DNA from: Sphingomonadales bacterium
Lineage (GTDB): Bacteria > Pseudomonadota > Alphaproteobacteria > Sphingomonadales > Sphingomonadaceae
Direction: 5' to 3'
DNA length: 64,000 nucleotides
Assembly (NCBI GenBank): GCA_017309275.1
Contig: JAFKLT010000045.1
Span: 1 to 64,000 of the forward strand
Of the stretch, positions 8,837-17,655 are shown piece after piece. The notes under the pieces were generated by a model that worked only from the letters and a program-made list of their open reading frames with translations, did no database searches and was not told where the DNA came from. A program made the position numbers and the translations under genes. Numbering within the stretch: position 1 is the first letter of the stretch; the number at the start of each line of letters is the position of its first letter.

Positions 8837-9539
8837 CGTCGGAGAAGCGGTAGCCCGCGCCATAGAGGGTGGCGATCGCGTCGAATTCGGGGTCGACCTC
8901 GCGGAACTTGCGGCGCAGGCGCTTGATGTGGCTGTCGATCGTGCGGTCGTCGATATAGACGTCGTCCTGATAGGCCGCGTCCATCAACTGGTTGCGGCTG
9001 CGCACGATGCCGGGGCGCGACGCCAGCGTTTCCAGGATCAGGAATTCGGTGACGGTCAGCGTGACGTCCTTGCCGTCCCAGCCGACCTTGTGCCGCGCCG
9101 GATCCATCTGCAGCCGCCCGCGCGTGATCGGTTCGGCGACAGGCTCGTCATCCTCGCTCGGCGCTGCGCGGTTGAGCTCGACGCGGCGCAGGATCGCGCG
9201 GATGCGTGCGATCACCAGGCGCTGCGAAAAGGGTTTGGCGATATAATCGTCCGCACCCATCGCCAGGCCCAGCGCCTCGTCGATCTCGTCGTCCTTGCTG
9301 GTCAGGAAGATCACGGGAAGCTGGCTTTTCTCGCGCAGCCGGCGCAGCAGTTCCAGCCCGTCCATCCGCGGCATCTTCACGTCGAACACCGCCAAGTCGG
9401 GCGGGTTGTCGATCAGCGGCTTCAGGGCGGCCTCGCCGTCCGAATAGACGCGCGTGACAAAGCCTTCGGCCTGTAACGCGATCGACAGGGACTGGAGGAT
9501 GTTGCGGTCGTCGTCGACCAGCGCGATGGTTGCCGTCAT
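8829..9539 (-). CDS. chvI: ChvI-type response regulator
   Basis: 236 residues from ATG 9539, which has GGAAAG just upstream. The receiver domain has the acidic pocket VDDD at residues 8-11, phospho-acceptor Asp53 in [10 protein letters not shown], and the conserved Lys in KPFSQRL. The C-terminal OmpR/PhoB winged helix ends [11 protein letters not shown]. It is the DNA-binding partner of ChvG. The gene is divergent from pckA across a 302-base intergenic region, the conserved chvI-pckA neighbourhood of alphaproteobacteria. Confidence 0.94.
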   Translation of the reverse strand: MTATIALVDDDRNILQSLSIALQAEGFVTRVYSDGEAALKPLIDNPPDLAVFDVKMPRMDGLELLRRLREKSQLPVIFLTSKDDEIDEALGLAMGADDYIAKPFSQRLVIARIRAILRRVELNRAAPSEDDEPVAEPITRGRLQMDPARHKVGWDGKDVTLTVTEFLILETLASRPGIVRSRNQLMDAAYQDDVYIDDRTIDSHIKRLRRKFREVDPEFDAIATLYGAGYRFSDDG

Positions 9540-9841
9540 GCTCTTTCCAGTGGGGCGGACCCGGGCAGGAACTAGCCTATCTGCGGCGCCGTCACAACCG
9601 CGTGCGGCCAAACAGTTCCGGAACGAAACGCCCCTCCGCTACTCGTCGCGGCTTTGCCATATTGTGCCAGGCAAAACGGCTTTAATCTTTTGACCTGCCC
9701 CCTCATGCTCGCTAACGCGACAGGGATTTCGGAATCGACGCTACGTCGGCACCCCATGTTCATGCGGGCCTCCGCCTTTTCATGGCATGTGTTGCATACC
9801 TATGCAGTGGCGCGGACCGAGCAAGGGAAAGGCGAAGGCAA
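9540..9841. promoter_or_regulatory. chvI-pckA divergent intergenic region
   Basis: 302 bases with no gene. It must hold promoters for both chvI (minus) and pckA (plus). A candidate plus-strand promoter is TTGACC (9690-9695), then 17 bases, then TAACGC (9713-9718); the -10 is weak. An inverted repeat (9793-9806) is listed separately. No terminator, tRNA or small ORF with a good SD was seen. Confidence 0.45.
9793..9806. promoter_or_regulatory. Palindrome upstream of pckA
   Basis: TGCATA-CC-TATGCA is a perfect 6+6 inverted repeat. It ends 35 bases before the pckA ATG, so it would lie close to the transcription start or early leader. Symmetry and position suit an operator for a dimeric regulator. 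The regulator is not identifiable from sequence; ChvI is one candidate by neighbourhood only. Confidence 0.35.
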
Positions 9842-11443
9842 ATGACCAAGGTTGTGATCGGCACGGACGCCGTCGAGACAAAGGCGGATGTGGCCGAAAA
9901 CTGGGGCACGTCGGCCCTTATCGAAGATGCCGTGCGCCATGACGAAGGCCTGCTCGCCAAGGACGGCCCGCTCGTCGTCCAGACCGGCAAGCACACCGGT
10001 CGCAGCGCCAAGGACAAGTTCATCGTCCAGGACGACGAAACGCGCGACACCATCTGGTGGGGCAAGACGAACGTTCCGATGACGCCCGACCATTTCGCGG
10101 CGCTCAAGGCCGACTTCTTCGCGCACATGGCCGAACGCCCGCGCCTCTATCGCCAGCAGCTGTTCGGCGGCTCGCAGCCCGAACATCGCGTGGGCGTGCA
10201 GGTCATCACCGAATTCGCATGGCACAGCCAGTTCATCCGCACGCTCCTCTGCCGTCCGACCGCGGCCGAGCTGGCGGCGTTCGCGGCCGAATATACGATC
10301 ATCGACCTGCCGAGCTTCCGCGCCGATCCGGCGAAGCATGGCTCGCGCACCGAAACGGTGATCGCGGTCAATTTCACCGAAAAGCTGATCCTGATCGGCG
10401 GCACGCAGTATGCCGGCGAGATGAAGAAGTCGGTGTTCGGCATCCTCAACTATCTGCTCCCCGTAAAGGGCGTGATGCCGATGCACTGTTCGGCCAACAT
10501 CGGCGCGAACGGCGACACCGCAGTTTTCTTCGGCCTGTCGGGCACCGGCAAGACGACCCTGTCGGCCGACGCCTCGCGCACGCTGATCGGCGATGACGAG
10601 CATGGCTGGTCGGACACCGCGGTCTTCAATTTCGAGGGCGGCTGCTATGCCAAGATGATTCGCCTCTCGCCCGAGGCCGAGCCCGAAATTTTCGCGACCA
10701 CCAAACGCTTCGGCACGGTGCTCGAGAATGTCGTCATGGATTCCGCGACGCGTGAGCTCGATTTCGACGATGCCACGCTGGCCGAAAACAGCCGCGGTTC
10801 GTATCCGATCGACTTCATCCCGAACACGTCGGAAAAGAATCTCGGCCCGGTGCCGAAGAACATCATCTTCCTGACCGCGGACGCCTATGGCGTGCTGCCT
10901 CCGATCGCGAAGCTGACGCCCGACCAGGCGATGTATCACTTCCTTTCCGGCTACACCGCGCGCGTCGCGGGGACCGAGATCGGCGTGACCGAGCCCGAGG
11001 CGACCTTCTCGACCTGTTTCGGCGCGCCCTTCATGCCGCGCCATCCGTCGGTCTATGGCAACCTGCTCAAGGAGCGCATCGCCAAGGGCGGCGTGCAGTG
11101 CTGGCTGGTCAACACCGGCTGGACCGGCGGCATGGCGACGATGGACGGCATCAAGCGCATGCCGATCAAGGCGACCCGCGCGCTGCTCAACGCCGCGCTC
11201 GACGGCAGCCTGAACGACGCCGAATTCCACAAGGATCCGAATTTCGGTTTCCAGGTTCCCGTTGCGGTTCCGGGTGTCGACAGCGGCCTTCTCGACCCGC
11301 GCGAAGCCTGGGCCGACAAGGACGCCTATGATCGCACCGCCCAAGCGCTCGTCCAGCAATTCATCGATAATTTCGCGCAATTCGCGGACCATGTCGACGA
11401 AGGCGTCCGCCAGGCGGCACCGCAGGCGGCCGTCGCAGCATAA
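9842..11443 (+). CDS. pckA: Phosphoenolpyruvate carboxykinase (ATP)
   Basis: 533 residues from ATG 9842; GGAAAGG lies about 10 bases upstream. It converts oxaloacetate and ATP to PEP and CO2, the first committed step of gluconeogenesis. Visible motifs are a [10 protein letters not shown] substrate loop, the kinase-1a P-loop [13 protein letters not shown], kinase-2 [10 protein letters not shown], and NTGWTGG near the C-terminus. Length and motif order are normal for the ATP-dependent bacterial enzyme. It lies divergent from the chvI-chvG-hprK-rapZ-PTS block, which suggests control by carbon or envelope signals. Confidence 0.96.
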   Translation: MTKVVIGTDAVETKADVAENWGTSALIEDAVRHDEGLLAKDGPLVVQTGKHTGRSAKDKFIVQDDETRDTIWWGKTNVPMTPDHFAALKADFFAHMAERPRLYRQQLFGGSQPEHRVGVQVITEFAWHSQFIRTLLCRPTAAELAAFAAEYTIIDLPSFRADPAKHGSRTETVIAVNFTEKLILIGGTQYAGEMKKSVFGILNYLLPVKGVMPMHCSANIGANGDTAVFFGLSGTGKTTLSADASRTLIGDDEHGWSDTAVFNFEGGCYAKMIRLSPEAEPEIFATTKRFGTVLENVVMDSATRELDFDDATLAENSRGSYPIDFIPNTSEKNLGPVPKNIIFLTADAYGVLPPIAKLTPDQAMYHFLSGYTARVAGTEIGVTEPEATFSTCFGAPFMPRHPSVYGNLLKERIAKGGVQCWLVNTGWTGGMATMDGIKRMPIKATRALLNAALDGSLNDAEFHKDPNFGFQVPVAVPGVDSGLLDPREAWADKDAYDRTAQALVQQFIDNFAQFADHVDEGVRQAAPQAAVAA

Positions 11444-11446
11444 TCT

Positions 11447-11483
11447 CACCCGGATCGCTTCCGGGTGGCGTATCACCCGGAAG
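11447..11483 (+). promoter_or_regulatory. Alternative hairpins between pckA and next gene
   Basis: CACCCGG (11447-11453) can pair with CCGGGTG (11461-11467). The same right arm, extended to CTTCCGGGTG (11458-11467), can instead pair perfectly over 10 bp with CACCCGGAAG (11474-11483). The second hairpin covers the AAG of the AAGGA that precedes ATG 11494. There is no T-run, so it is not a classical terminator. It may stabilise pckA mRNA or limit downstream translation. Confidence 0.45.
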
Positions 11484-11493
11484 GACCGGAAAG

Positions 11494-11940
11494 ATGACCA
11501 CCGAATACAGCCCGCGACTCTTCGCGGACGATCATGAAATCAGCGCGATCGGCGAAGGCCTGCTCGCGCGCACCCTCCCGCGCGAGGCGTGGACGCACGA
11601 GGCGCATCTCGGCGCGTGCCTGTGGCTGCTCGCCGAACGCCCCGACATCGACGTCGATGCCGAGATCGCGGGGATCATTCGCGGCTTCAACGAAAGCGTC
11701 GGCGGCGTGAACGACGACAGCCAGGGCTATCACGACAGCATCACCCGCGCCTATGTCGCGGGCGTGCGGCTGTTCCTGGCGGAAACCGGCGAGACCGGCC
11801 TTGCCGGGCGCGTCAACGCGATGCTGCTCTCCGACGTCGGCCGCCGCGACTGGCCGCTGCGCTTCTACAGCCGCGAGCTGCTGTTTTCGGTGCCCGCGCG
11901 GCGGGGGTATGTGGCGCCCGACCTCGCGCCCCTGCCCTGA
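11494..11940 (+). CDS. Conserved hypothetical protein, cytoplasmic
   Basis: 148 residues; I do not recognise the family with certainty. No signal peptide or membrane segment. It is largely helical by composition, with a WTHEAHLGACLWLLAERP segment near residue 35 and a conserved-looking DWPLRFYSRELLFS near the C-terminus. It starts 50 bases after pckA and may be read from the pckA transcript through the intervening hairpins. The SD AAGGA lies partly inside the second hairpin stem. A 15-bp tandem duplication straddles its stop codon. Confidence 0.6.
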   Translation: MTTEYSPRLFADDHEISAIGEGLLARTLPREAWTHEAHLGACLWLLAERPDIDVDAEIAGIIRGFNESVGGVNDDSQGYHDSITRAYVAGVRLFLAETGETGLAGRVNAMLLSDVGRRDWPLRFYSRELLFSVPARRGYVAPDLAPLP

Positions 11941-11963
11941 TCGTCATTGCCCTGATCGTCATT
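11934..11963. repeat. 15-bp tandem duplication across a stop codon
   Basis: GCCCTGATCGTCATT occurs twice head to tail (11934-11948, 11949-11963). The first copy contains the last codon and stop of the 148-aa gene. It is followed directly by a CCCCGGC/GCCGGGG hairpin. Confidence 0.8.
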
Positions 11964-11967
11964 GCTT

Positions 11968-11985
11968 CCCCGGCCTTCGCCGGGG
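11968..11985. terminator. GC-rich hairpin between convergent genes
   Basis: CCCCGGC-CTTC-GCCGGGG, a perfect 7-bp stem with a 4-base loop, lies between the 148-aa gene (plus) and the DUF885 gene (minus). No T-run on either side, so termination is uncertain. The flanks (TCATTGC before, GATGACG after) match the GTCAT-type dispersed palindromes common in alphaproteobacteria. Confidence 0.4.
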
Positions 11986-12000
11986 TCGCGATGACGCGGC

Positions 12001-13857
12001 TTACCCCTTCGCGACCGCGATATATTCGTCGACATTCTTGGCGAGCACGTCGAGCGGGACGTTGCCGCCCTTGACCACCGTGTCGTCGAAATCGCGCAGG
12101 TCGTATTTGGCGCCCAGCGCCGCCTGCGCGCGGCCGCGCTGGCGCACAATCTCGCTGTGCCCGACCTTGTAGCCGCACGCCTGGCCGACCCAGCTGCAAT
12201 AACGGTCGACCTCGCTTGAGACTTCCAGCGGGTTCGAGCCGTTTTCCTTCACGAAGAAATCGACGCCCTGCTCGCGCGTCCAGCGCTTGGCGTGGATGCC
12301 CGTGTCGACGACCAGGCGGCACGCGCGGAAGGCGAGCGACTGGAGGTAGCCGAGCCGCCCGACCTCGAAATCGTCATAGAGGCCCAGCTCGTCGGCAAGC
12401 TGTTCGGCATAGAGGGCCCAGCCTTCCGAATAGGCGTTGAACGCCAGCATCGTGCGGATCAGCGGCATGCTGTGCGCATATTCGCCCTGCCACGCATGGC
12501 CCGGGATCGCCTCGTGCATCGTCAGGTCGGGCAGCGAATATTTGCTGTGCAGCTCGGTCGTGCGCAGGTTGATCCAGAAACGTCCGGGAATGCTGCCGTC
12601 GATCGATCCCGCGCCGCCATAGGCCGCGGGCGCGCCGGGTTCCTCGGCCAGCGGCAGGCGCTTCACTTCGACATTGCCCTTCACCAGCGTGCGGAAGGCG
12701 CGGGGCAGCTGCGCGCGGATCTTGCCGAGCCAGGTCTGGATATAGGCGACGATCTCGGCGCGACCCTGGTCGTTGTCGGGGAATTTGAAGCGCGGATCCT
12801 TCGCCAGCTCGTTCATCCGGTCGCCGACCGAGCCGTTGGTATAGCCAAGCTTGCGCAGGATCGGGTCCATCTGGCCGTGCAGTTCGGCAAGCTGCTCGCG
12901 GCCCATCGCATGGACCTCGTCGGGGGTCATGCGCGTCGTCGTCGAGGCGCGCAGCGCCCAGGCGTAGAATTCGTCGCCATGCGGCCGCGCCCACATGCCT
13001 GCGTCCATCGTGGCTTTCGGGCGCTGCGCCTTCAGCTCGGCAAGCTGGCGCTCCAGCGCCGCCGCGACCGGACCCTGCACGATCTTCGACGACCGCGCCG
13101 ACCAGTCGCCCGCGATCTTCGCCTCGCCGGTGCGGCGGACCAGGCTTTCGACCATCGACCCGCCGCCCTTCGCGTCGGCGAGGCTCGCCTCCATCTGCTT
13201 GACCGCCTTGTCGATCAGGAAGCCGGGGGCGATCAGCCCGTGTGCACCCGCGGCCTTCAACCGGTCCGTCTCGCCGTCGAGTACGCCGGGAAAGGCGTTG
13301 AGGCGCGACAGATAGGCCTCTGCGTCGGGCGCGCTCTTCACCGGATGGTCGCTGTCGAGGAATTTCGGAATGTCGAGATAGGCGCCGACATTCTGGATGA
13401 CGACATAGGGCGTGTTGCGCCAGCCGCCGACCGCGACGTCGCCATAGGGCTGGGCAAAGCCGTCGATCGCGACGCTGTACGCGCTGTCGACGACCGCCAG
13501 GCTGGTGCGCATCGCATGGTCGAGCCCGTCGGTCTTGAGCGCGCGGATACGTGCCACATCGGCCTTCAGCGTGTCCGCGACCGCCGTCATCCCGGCAGCG
13601 GAGCGATCGCCGAGCTGCCCGCGCATCGCGGCGCGCGCACCGGTATCGATGCCCAGCGAGGTCGCGCCCTCGGGCGAGAGCGCCAGAAGATTGTCGGCGA
13701 TCGAATCGAGCAGGGTCGCGGCAGGCGATTTCGCCCGGCCGGCGGTCGCGATCGTCTCTGCGGCGGCCGGTCCCGCGATGGCGATGCCCGCCGCGCCCGC
13801 GCCCAGGGCGGCGAGGGTCTGGCGGCGGCTGACGGGGGTGGAAAGCGTATCGTGCAC
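12001..13857 (-). CDS. DUF885-family exported hydrolase (Tat signal)
   Basis: 618 residues. The N-terminus has a twin-arginine signal (SRRQTLAALGAGAAGIAIAGPAAA), so export of a folded protein is predicted. The body is a DUF885 protein, a family with a zincin-like core. The diagnostic motif MHEAIPGHAWQ contains the H-E-x-x-x-x-H arrangement. Further Glu/Tyr-rich helices follow, including AYSEGWALYAEQL. DUF885 proteins are presumed metallopeptidases, often in the periplasm. No operon partner; a gap of 126 bases separates it from the DUF3597 gene end. Confidence 0.8.
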   Translation of the reverse strand: MHDTLSTPVSRRQTLAALGAGAAGIAIAGPAAAETIATAGRAKSPAATLLDSIADNLLALSPEGATSLGIDTGARAAMRGQLGDRSAAGMTAVADTLKADVARIRALKTDGLDHAMRTSLAVVDSAYSVAIDGFAQPYGDVAVGGWRNTPYVVIQNVGAYLDIPKFLDSDHPVKSAPDAEAYLSRLNAFPGVLDGETDRLKAAGAHGLIAPGFLIDKAVKQMEASLADAKGGGSMVESLVRRTGEAKIAGDWSARSSKIVQGPVAAALERQLAELKAQRPKATMDAGMWARPHGDEFYAWALRASTTTRMTPDEVHAMGREQLAELHGQMDPILRKLGYTNGSVGDRMNELAKDPRFKFPDNDQGRAEIVAYIQTWLGKIRAQLPRAFRTLVKGNVEVKRLPLAEEPGAPAAYGGAGSIDGSIPGRFWINLRTTELHSKYSLPDLTMHEAIPGHAWQGEYAHSMPLIRTMLAFNAYSEGWALYAEQLADELGLYDDFEVGRLGYLQSLAFRACRLVVDTGIHAKRWTREQGVDFFVKENGSNPLEVSSEVDRYCSWVGQACGYKVGHSEIVRQRGRAQAALGAKYDLRDFDDTVVKGGNVPLDVLAKNVDEYIAVAKG

Positions 13858-13983
13858 TGGCGGCTCCCTCGGCGACTTCGTTTCTGTTGAAACCTGTCTA
13901 GGGGGCCGCGCGCGCCGGTCAACGAAAAGGGGCCGGGAAGGCTTGCGCGCTCCCGACCCCTGTCGAAAATTATCGACCGTCTA

Positions 13984-14394
13984 TCAGTCGGTCAGGTCGG
14001 CCGGCACCTTGCCGCCATTGGCGGCGAGTTCGCGCATCACCGCCTTGTGCAGCCATATGTTCATCTCGGCGCTGCCGTCGAGTTCGCCGGTATAGCCCAG
14101 CTCCTGCGCCAGCTCCTTGCGGTTGGCGAGGCTCGAATCGATGCCGAGCAGCTTCATCAGGTCGACGATCGAGGTGCGCCAGTTGAGCGGCTGGCCGGCA
14201 TTCGCGGCCTCTGCGGTCAGGATCGCGTCGACATCGACTTCGGCGGCGGGAGCCGCGGGGGCGGAGGCCATGGCGTCGGCCGCGGCCTCGACCCCGGCGC
14301 TGAAAGGGCTGGCGGTCGGATTGGCGGGAGCAGGCTCTGCAGCCTCTGCCTTCTTGCCGAAAATCGCGTCCTTGATCTTGCTGAAAATGCTCAT
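13984..14394 (-). CDS. DUF3597 domain protein
   Basis: 136 residues. A short amphipathic N-terminus (SIFSKIKDAIFGKK) is followed by an Ala/Pro-rich linker (about residues 17-60) and a globular DUF3597 domain (NWRTSIVDLMKLLGIDSSLANRKELAQELGY). DUF3597 proteins are small and uncharacterised, sometimes LysM-associated. Divergent from the DUF937 gene across 176 bases in which I see no further gene. The function cannot be stated. Confidence 0.7.
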   Translation of the reverse strand: MSIFSKIKDAIFGKKAEAAEPAPANPTASPFSAGVEAAADAMASAPAAPAAEVDVDAILTAEAANAGQPLNWRTSIVDLMKLLGIDSSLANRKELAQELGYTGELDGSAEMNIWLHKAVMRELAANGGKVPADLTD

Positions 14395-14570
14395 CTCTTT
14401 GCTCCCACTGAATGTGCGGCGAGTCCGGGACCGGTCGAGTCGCGGGGTCGCATGATGGAACTATGCATTTGAAAATGACAGCGAAATGAACGGCTCGTCC
14501 TCCACCCTGCCGCTGGTATAAGAATGCATGTGGCGCTGTTTCGATCCGTGCCTTTGTGGGAGACCGAGCA

Positions 14571-15188
14571 ATGAATTTGACCGACATTCTGGCGCAGGCC
14601 GGCGGCATCGAATCGATGGCCAAGGAACTGGGCGTGCCGCCCGCCCTGGCGAAGCAGGGCGCCGAGGCGCTGCTGCCGGCGATCCTGGGCGGTTTCAAGA
14701 AACAGGCCGAGGGTAGCGGCGGCGTCGAAGGGCTCGGCGGGCTTTTGGGCCAGCTCGGCGGCGGCGGCCTGCTCGATGCGGTGCTCGGATCGCAGCCGAC
14801 TCCGACCGATTCGGGCAACGACGTGCTCGGACAGATATTCGGAACCAAAGACGTCAGCCGCACGGTTGCCGATCATGCCGCGGGCCAGACCGGCATCGAT
14901 TCGGGGCTGCTCAAGAAGATGCTGCCGATCCTCGCGATGATGGTCGCGGGCTATATGGCGAAGCAAGGCGGGCAGGGCCAGGGCGGCGGCGGCCTGGGCG
15001 ATCTGATCGGCGGCGCGCTCGGCGGTGGCGGATCGACCGGGGGCCTCGGCAGCGTGCTCGGCAATGTGCTTGGAGGCAGCGGCGGAACGGGTGGCGGCCT
15101 CGGCGGCCTGGGCAAGCTCATCGACCTGAACGGCGACGGCAACCCGCTCGACGACATCCTCGGCATGGCCGGGAAATTGCGCGGGTGA
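14571..15188 (+). CDS. DUF937-family Gly-rich protein
   Basis: 205 residues from ATG 14571, preceded by GGGAG at good spacing. The N-terminal 100 residues match DUF937 (NLTDILAQAGGIESMAKELGV, ILGGFKKQ). The middle is a Gly-rich low-complexity stretch (about residues 115-180). The C-terminus contains DLNGDGNPLDDI, a dockerin/EF-hand-like Ca-binding loop, typical of this family end. Cytoplasmic; role unknown. Confidence 0.72.
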   Translation: MNLTDILAQAGGIESMAKELGVPPALAKQGAEALLPAILGGFKKQAEGSGGVEGLGGLLGQLGGGGLLDAVLGSQPTPTDSGNDVLGQIFGTKDVSRTVADHAAGQTGIDSGLLKKMLPILAMMVAGYMAKQGGQGQGGGGLGDLIGGALGGGGSTGGLGSVLGNVLGGSGGTGGGLGGLGKLIDLNGDGNPLDDILGMAGKLRG

Positions 15189-15193
15189 CCCGC

Positions 15194-15215
15194 CCCCCTC
15201 CCGATCGTGGGAGGG
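15194..15215. repeat. CCCCTCCC...GGGAGGGG palindrome, between convergent genes
   Basis: An inverted repeat CCCCTCCC-GATCGT-GGGAGGGG lies directly after the DUF937 stop. It belongs with similar elements at 37166-37187 and looser ones near 61942 and 63300. Position between converging genes suits a bidirectional terminator or a REP-like element. No T-run. Its edges are accurate to a base or two. Confidence 0.55.
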
Positions 15216-15222
15216 GAGGGGC

Positions 15223-15819
15223 CTATGCCGCCATCAGGCGGATTTGTTCGCGAAAATCCTCATGCGCGCCGATTCGTCCGCGCATGGGGGTAACGGCATC
15301 GCTGCCGTCACCATCGCCTTCCTCGAACAGCGCGCAGGCCGCTTCGCCGCCGCGCGCGACGCTATAGCGCTGCGCCACCTTGCCGGTCGGCCGAAAGCCG
15401 AGCTTGCGGAGCACCGCCCCCGACGCGGGATTGTCGATGAAGTGGCCGGCCGACAGCTTCGGCAGGTTCATCGCACGGGCGATGCGGACGAGTTGGCGCC
15501 CGGCCTCGGTCGCGAAGCCGAGGCCCCAATAGGGACGCGCGATCCAATAGCCCATTTCCAGTTCACCCTCGGGACTCGGCGATATGCCGCAGCCGCCCAC
15601 GAGGCGGGGCGCCCCGCCGGTGCGGGCAAAGATCAGGAAGCGCGGCTGATCGGGGTCGACCGGCAGGCGCAGGAATTTCTGTGCCTCTTCCTCACCATAG
15701 GGCCAGGGTGCGCGGGCAAGGTTGCGGACGACGGCTTCCTCGCCGATCGCCTGCGCAAGGGCGGGGGCATCTTCCTGCCAGCCGGGCCGCAGCAACAATC
15801 TTTCGGTACGCGCGAACAT
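15223..15819 (-). CDS. GNAT-family N-acetyltransferase (RimJ/RimL type)
   Basis: 198 residues from ATG 15819 with GGAG upstream; a longer frame to 15876 lacks an SD. The N-terminus TERLLLRPGWQEDAPAL and the later GYWIARPYWGLGFATEAGR (acetyl-CoA pyrophosphate loop) place it in the RimJ/RimL-like Acetyltransf_3 group. These enzymes acetylate protein N-termini or small amines. The substrate cannot be predicted. The last 30 residues (VTPMRGRIGAHEDFREQIRLMAA) lie outside the fold. Confidence 0.8.
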   Translation of the reverse strand: MFARTERLLLRPGWQEDAPALAQAIGEEAVVRNLARAPWPYGEEEAQKFLRLPVDPDQPRFLIFARTGGAPRLVGGCGISPSPEGELEMGYWIARPYWGLGFATEAGRQLVRIARAMNLPKLSAGHFIDNPASGAVLRKLGFRPTGKVAQRYSVARGGEAACALFEEGDGDGSDAVTPMRGRIGAHEDFREQIRLMAA

Positions 15820-15942
15820 CGTATCACTCCCATTTGCCTGTCGCCCTGACGCCAGTTGGTGACGCTTTGACGACATTCGATAGAGAGGGAGATGGATGGC
15901 CCTGTTTTCGCGTCTGAAATCCGGGGCACCGGAAATTCGGAC

Positions 15943-15978
15943 AAGAAAAAAGGGAGAAGGGGGGTGACCCGTCTCCCT
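15943..15978 (-). terminator. Intrinsic terminator of rplU-rpmA
   Basis: Read on the minus strand, AGGGAGA (15972-15978) pairs with TCTCCCT (15951-15957) and is followed by TTTTTTCTT. A perfect 7-bp stem with a T-tract, 80 bases after the rpmA stop. It separates the ribosomal operon from the GNAT gene. Confidence 0.75.
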
Positions 15979-16058
15979 CTTTTCGAACTTTGTTCCCGCA
16001 TCAGCGGAAAGGACCGTTCCGGGTCATCCCTGGTGGACGACCCGTACAAAGTCGTCCT

Positions 16059-16328
16059 TTATTCGGCGGCTTCCGCCATGGCGTCGACCGACACATATTT
16101 GCGGCCAAGCTTGCCATCGTGGAATCGGACATGGCCGTCGGCGGTGGCGAACAGCGTGTGGTCCTTGCCGATGCCGACGTTGACGCCCGGGTACACCTTG
16201 GTGCCGCGCTGGCGCACGATAATGTTGCCGCCGATCACTTCCTGACCGCCGAACTTCTTCACGCCAAGGCGCTTGGCTTGCGAGTCGCGACCGTTGCGCG
16301 ACGAACCGCCTGCTTTCTTATGTGCCAT
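16059..16328 (-). CDS. rpmA: 50S ribosomal protein L27
   Basis: 89 residues, normal length, beginning [27 protein letters not shown], the flexible N-terminal tail that reaches the peptidyl-transferase centre. It lies 48 bases downstream of rplU and forms the standard rplU-rpmA pair. The intrinsic terminator at 15943-15978 closes the operon. Confidence 0.97.
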   Translation of the reverse strand: MAHKKAGGSSRNGRDSQAKRLGVKKFGGQEVIGGNIIVRQRGTKVYPGVNVGIGKDHTLFATADGHVRFHDGKLGRKYVSVDAMAEAAE

Positions 16329-16376
16329 GACCTAAACTCCTTATCTCGTTCCGGGGGCCGAGCTGCGTTGCCGCGC

Positions 16377-16859
16377 TCAGGCTTCCTTCTTGGGGGCCGC
16401 CTTCTTGGCAGCGGGCTTCTTTTCGGCGGCTTCGGCCTTCGGGGCAGCAGCCTTCTTCGGCGCGGCGGCCTTCTTCTCGGCGGCGGGCGCAGCGGCGACT
16501 TCGGCAGCCGGGGCTGCTTCGGCCTTCGGCGCGGCTTCCTTCTTCGGCGCGGCCTTCTTGGCTTCGCCGACGGCCAGGATGCGCAGCAGCGTCAGCGACT
16601 GGCGGTGGCCATTGCGGCGACGATAGTTGTGCCGACGGCGCTTCTTGAAGACGATGACCTTTTCGCCACGGGTCTGGGCGATGATCTCGGCCGAAACGGT
16701 CAGACCCTTCGCATCCTTCACCTCGCCGCCGTCGCCGGCCAGCAGGACGTCGCCCAGCGACACGGTGTCACCGGCTTCACCATCGATCTTCTCGACGGCG
16801 ATCTTGTCTCCGGCGGCAACGCGATACTGCTTTCCGCCCGTGCGCACGATTGCGAACAT
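16377..16859 (-). CDS. rplU: 50S ribosomal protein L21 with long basic tail
   Basis: 160 residues against about 103 in E. coli. The first 103 residues are a normal L21 ([20 protein letters not shown], then [16 protein letters not shown]). The rest is a low-complexity tail of Ala, Lys, Pro and Glu built from KKAAPKK-like and AAPKAEAA-like repeats. Alphaproteobacterial L21 proteins often carry such extensions; what the tail binds is unknown. First gene of the rplU-rpmA operon, with a candidate promoter at 16949-16977. Confidence 0.96.
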   Translation of the reverse strand: MFAIVRTGGKQYRVAAGDKIAVEKIDGEAGDTVSLGDVLLAGDGGEVKDAKGLTVSAEIIAQTRGEKVIVFKKRRRHNYRRRNGHRQSLTLLRILAVGEAKKAAPKKEAAPKAEAAPAAEVAAAPAAEKKAAAPKKAAAPKAEAAEKKPAAKKAAPKKEA

Positions 16860-16948
16860 GGTCTTCCATCCAATCAGAAACTAGAACACCCGCGCTGCCA
16901 GTTGCCCGCCGAAGCAGGCGACTTTTCCGGCATGCGGGAAAGTCAGCG

Positions 16949-16977
16949 CCACTAGCGTTCAATGCTGAAGCTGTCAA
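16949..16977 (-). promoter_or_regulatory. Candidate sigma70 promoter of rplU
   Basis: On the minus strand a perfect -35 TTGACA (16972-16977) is followed after 17 bases by TAGTGG (16949-16954). The -10 is weak but the spacing is ideal. It would give a leader of about 80 bases before rplU. Confidence 0.5.
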
Positions 16978-17087
16978 CCGCATATTTCCGTGCTTTTTAA
17001 GGAAAAAGGACGGGGCGGTGCGTGCGGCGGGCGCTGCGCCGATTCGGCACTTGCTGCAAGGCGCCGGCGCTCATATCAGGGTCGGTG

Positions 17088-17609
17088 ATGAAGCGCGCGC
17101 TCCTTTTTCCTTTGCTGATGGCCGGGCTGTCGTTGTCGGCATGCGCCGGCGCGGTGGGTGGCGGGGCTGCTGCGCCCTCGCTGGCCAAGCGTCCGGTCGA
17201 AGGGCGCTTCGACGTCGCGCCGCCCAGCGTCGCGGTTACGCCGCCGGGGCCGTTGCCCGCCGACCTTGCGGGCCGCCTCGCGCGCTGGGATGCCGACGGC
17301 ACCGCCGCGCAACAGGCCTTTGCCGCCGAACGCGGGACGACCGCGTCGCTCGTCTCCGCCGCCGCGGGTGCGCCGATCGCCAGCGAACGCTGGGTGGTCG
17401 CGCAGCAGGCGATCTCGCGCCTGATCGCGGCCCGTGCGCCGCTTACCGCCGCGCTCGCCGACATCGACCGGCTGTATCTGGAACGCAGCATCGACGAAGC
17501 CGTCGATGGTCTGCCCGACGTCTATGCGCTGCGCGAACGGCTTGCCGATACCGCGTCGGCGCAGGATGCCGTCATCCAGGCGCTCAGCAACCAGCTGCCG
17601 GGCGAATAG
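17088..17609 (+). CDS. Small lipoprotein of unknown function
   Basis: 173 residues from ATG 17088. A classic lipoprotein signal ends Leu-Ser-Ala-Cys19 (LLMAGLSLSACAGA). The mature part has a Pro-rich stretch (residues 40-60), then Ala-rich helices (SERWVVAQQAISRLIAARAPLTAALADIDRL). I recognise no domain. Similar short Ala-rich lipoproteins are scattered in sphingomonads. Convergent with pspF; the 83-base gap contains a palindrome. Confidence 0.65.
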   Translation: MKRALLFPLLMAGLSLSACAGAVGGGAAAPSLAKRPVEGRFDVAPPSVAVTPPGPLPADLAGRLARWDADGTAAQQAFAAERGTTASLVSAAAGAPIASERWVVAQQAISRLIAARAPLTAALADIDRLYLERSIDEAVDGLPDVYALRERLADTASAQDAVIQALSNQLPGE

Positions 17610-17655
17610 CGGCCTTCGCCGCCCCGGACTGATCATGCACCATCTGCCGAATCGG

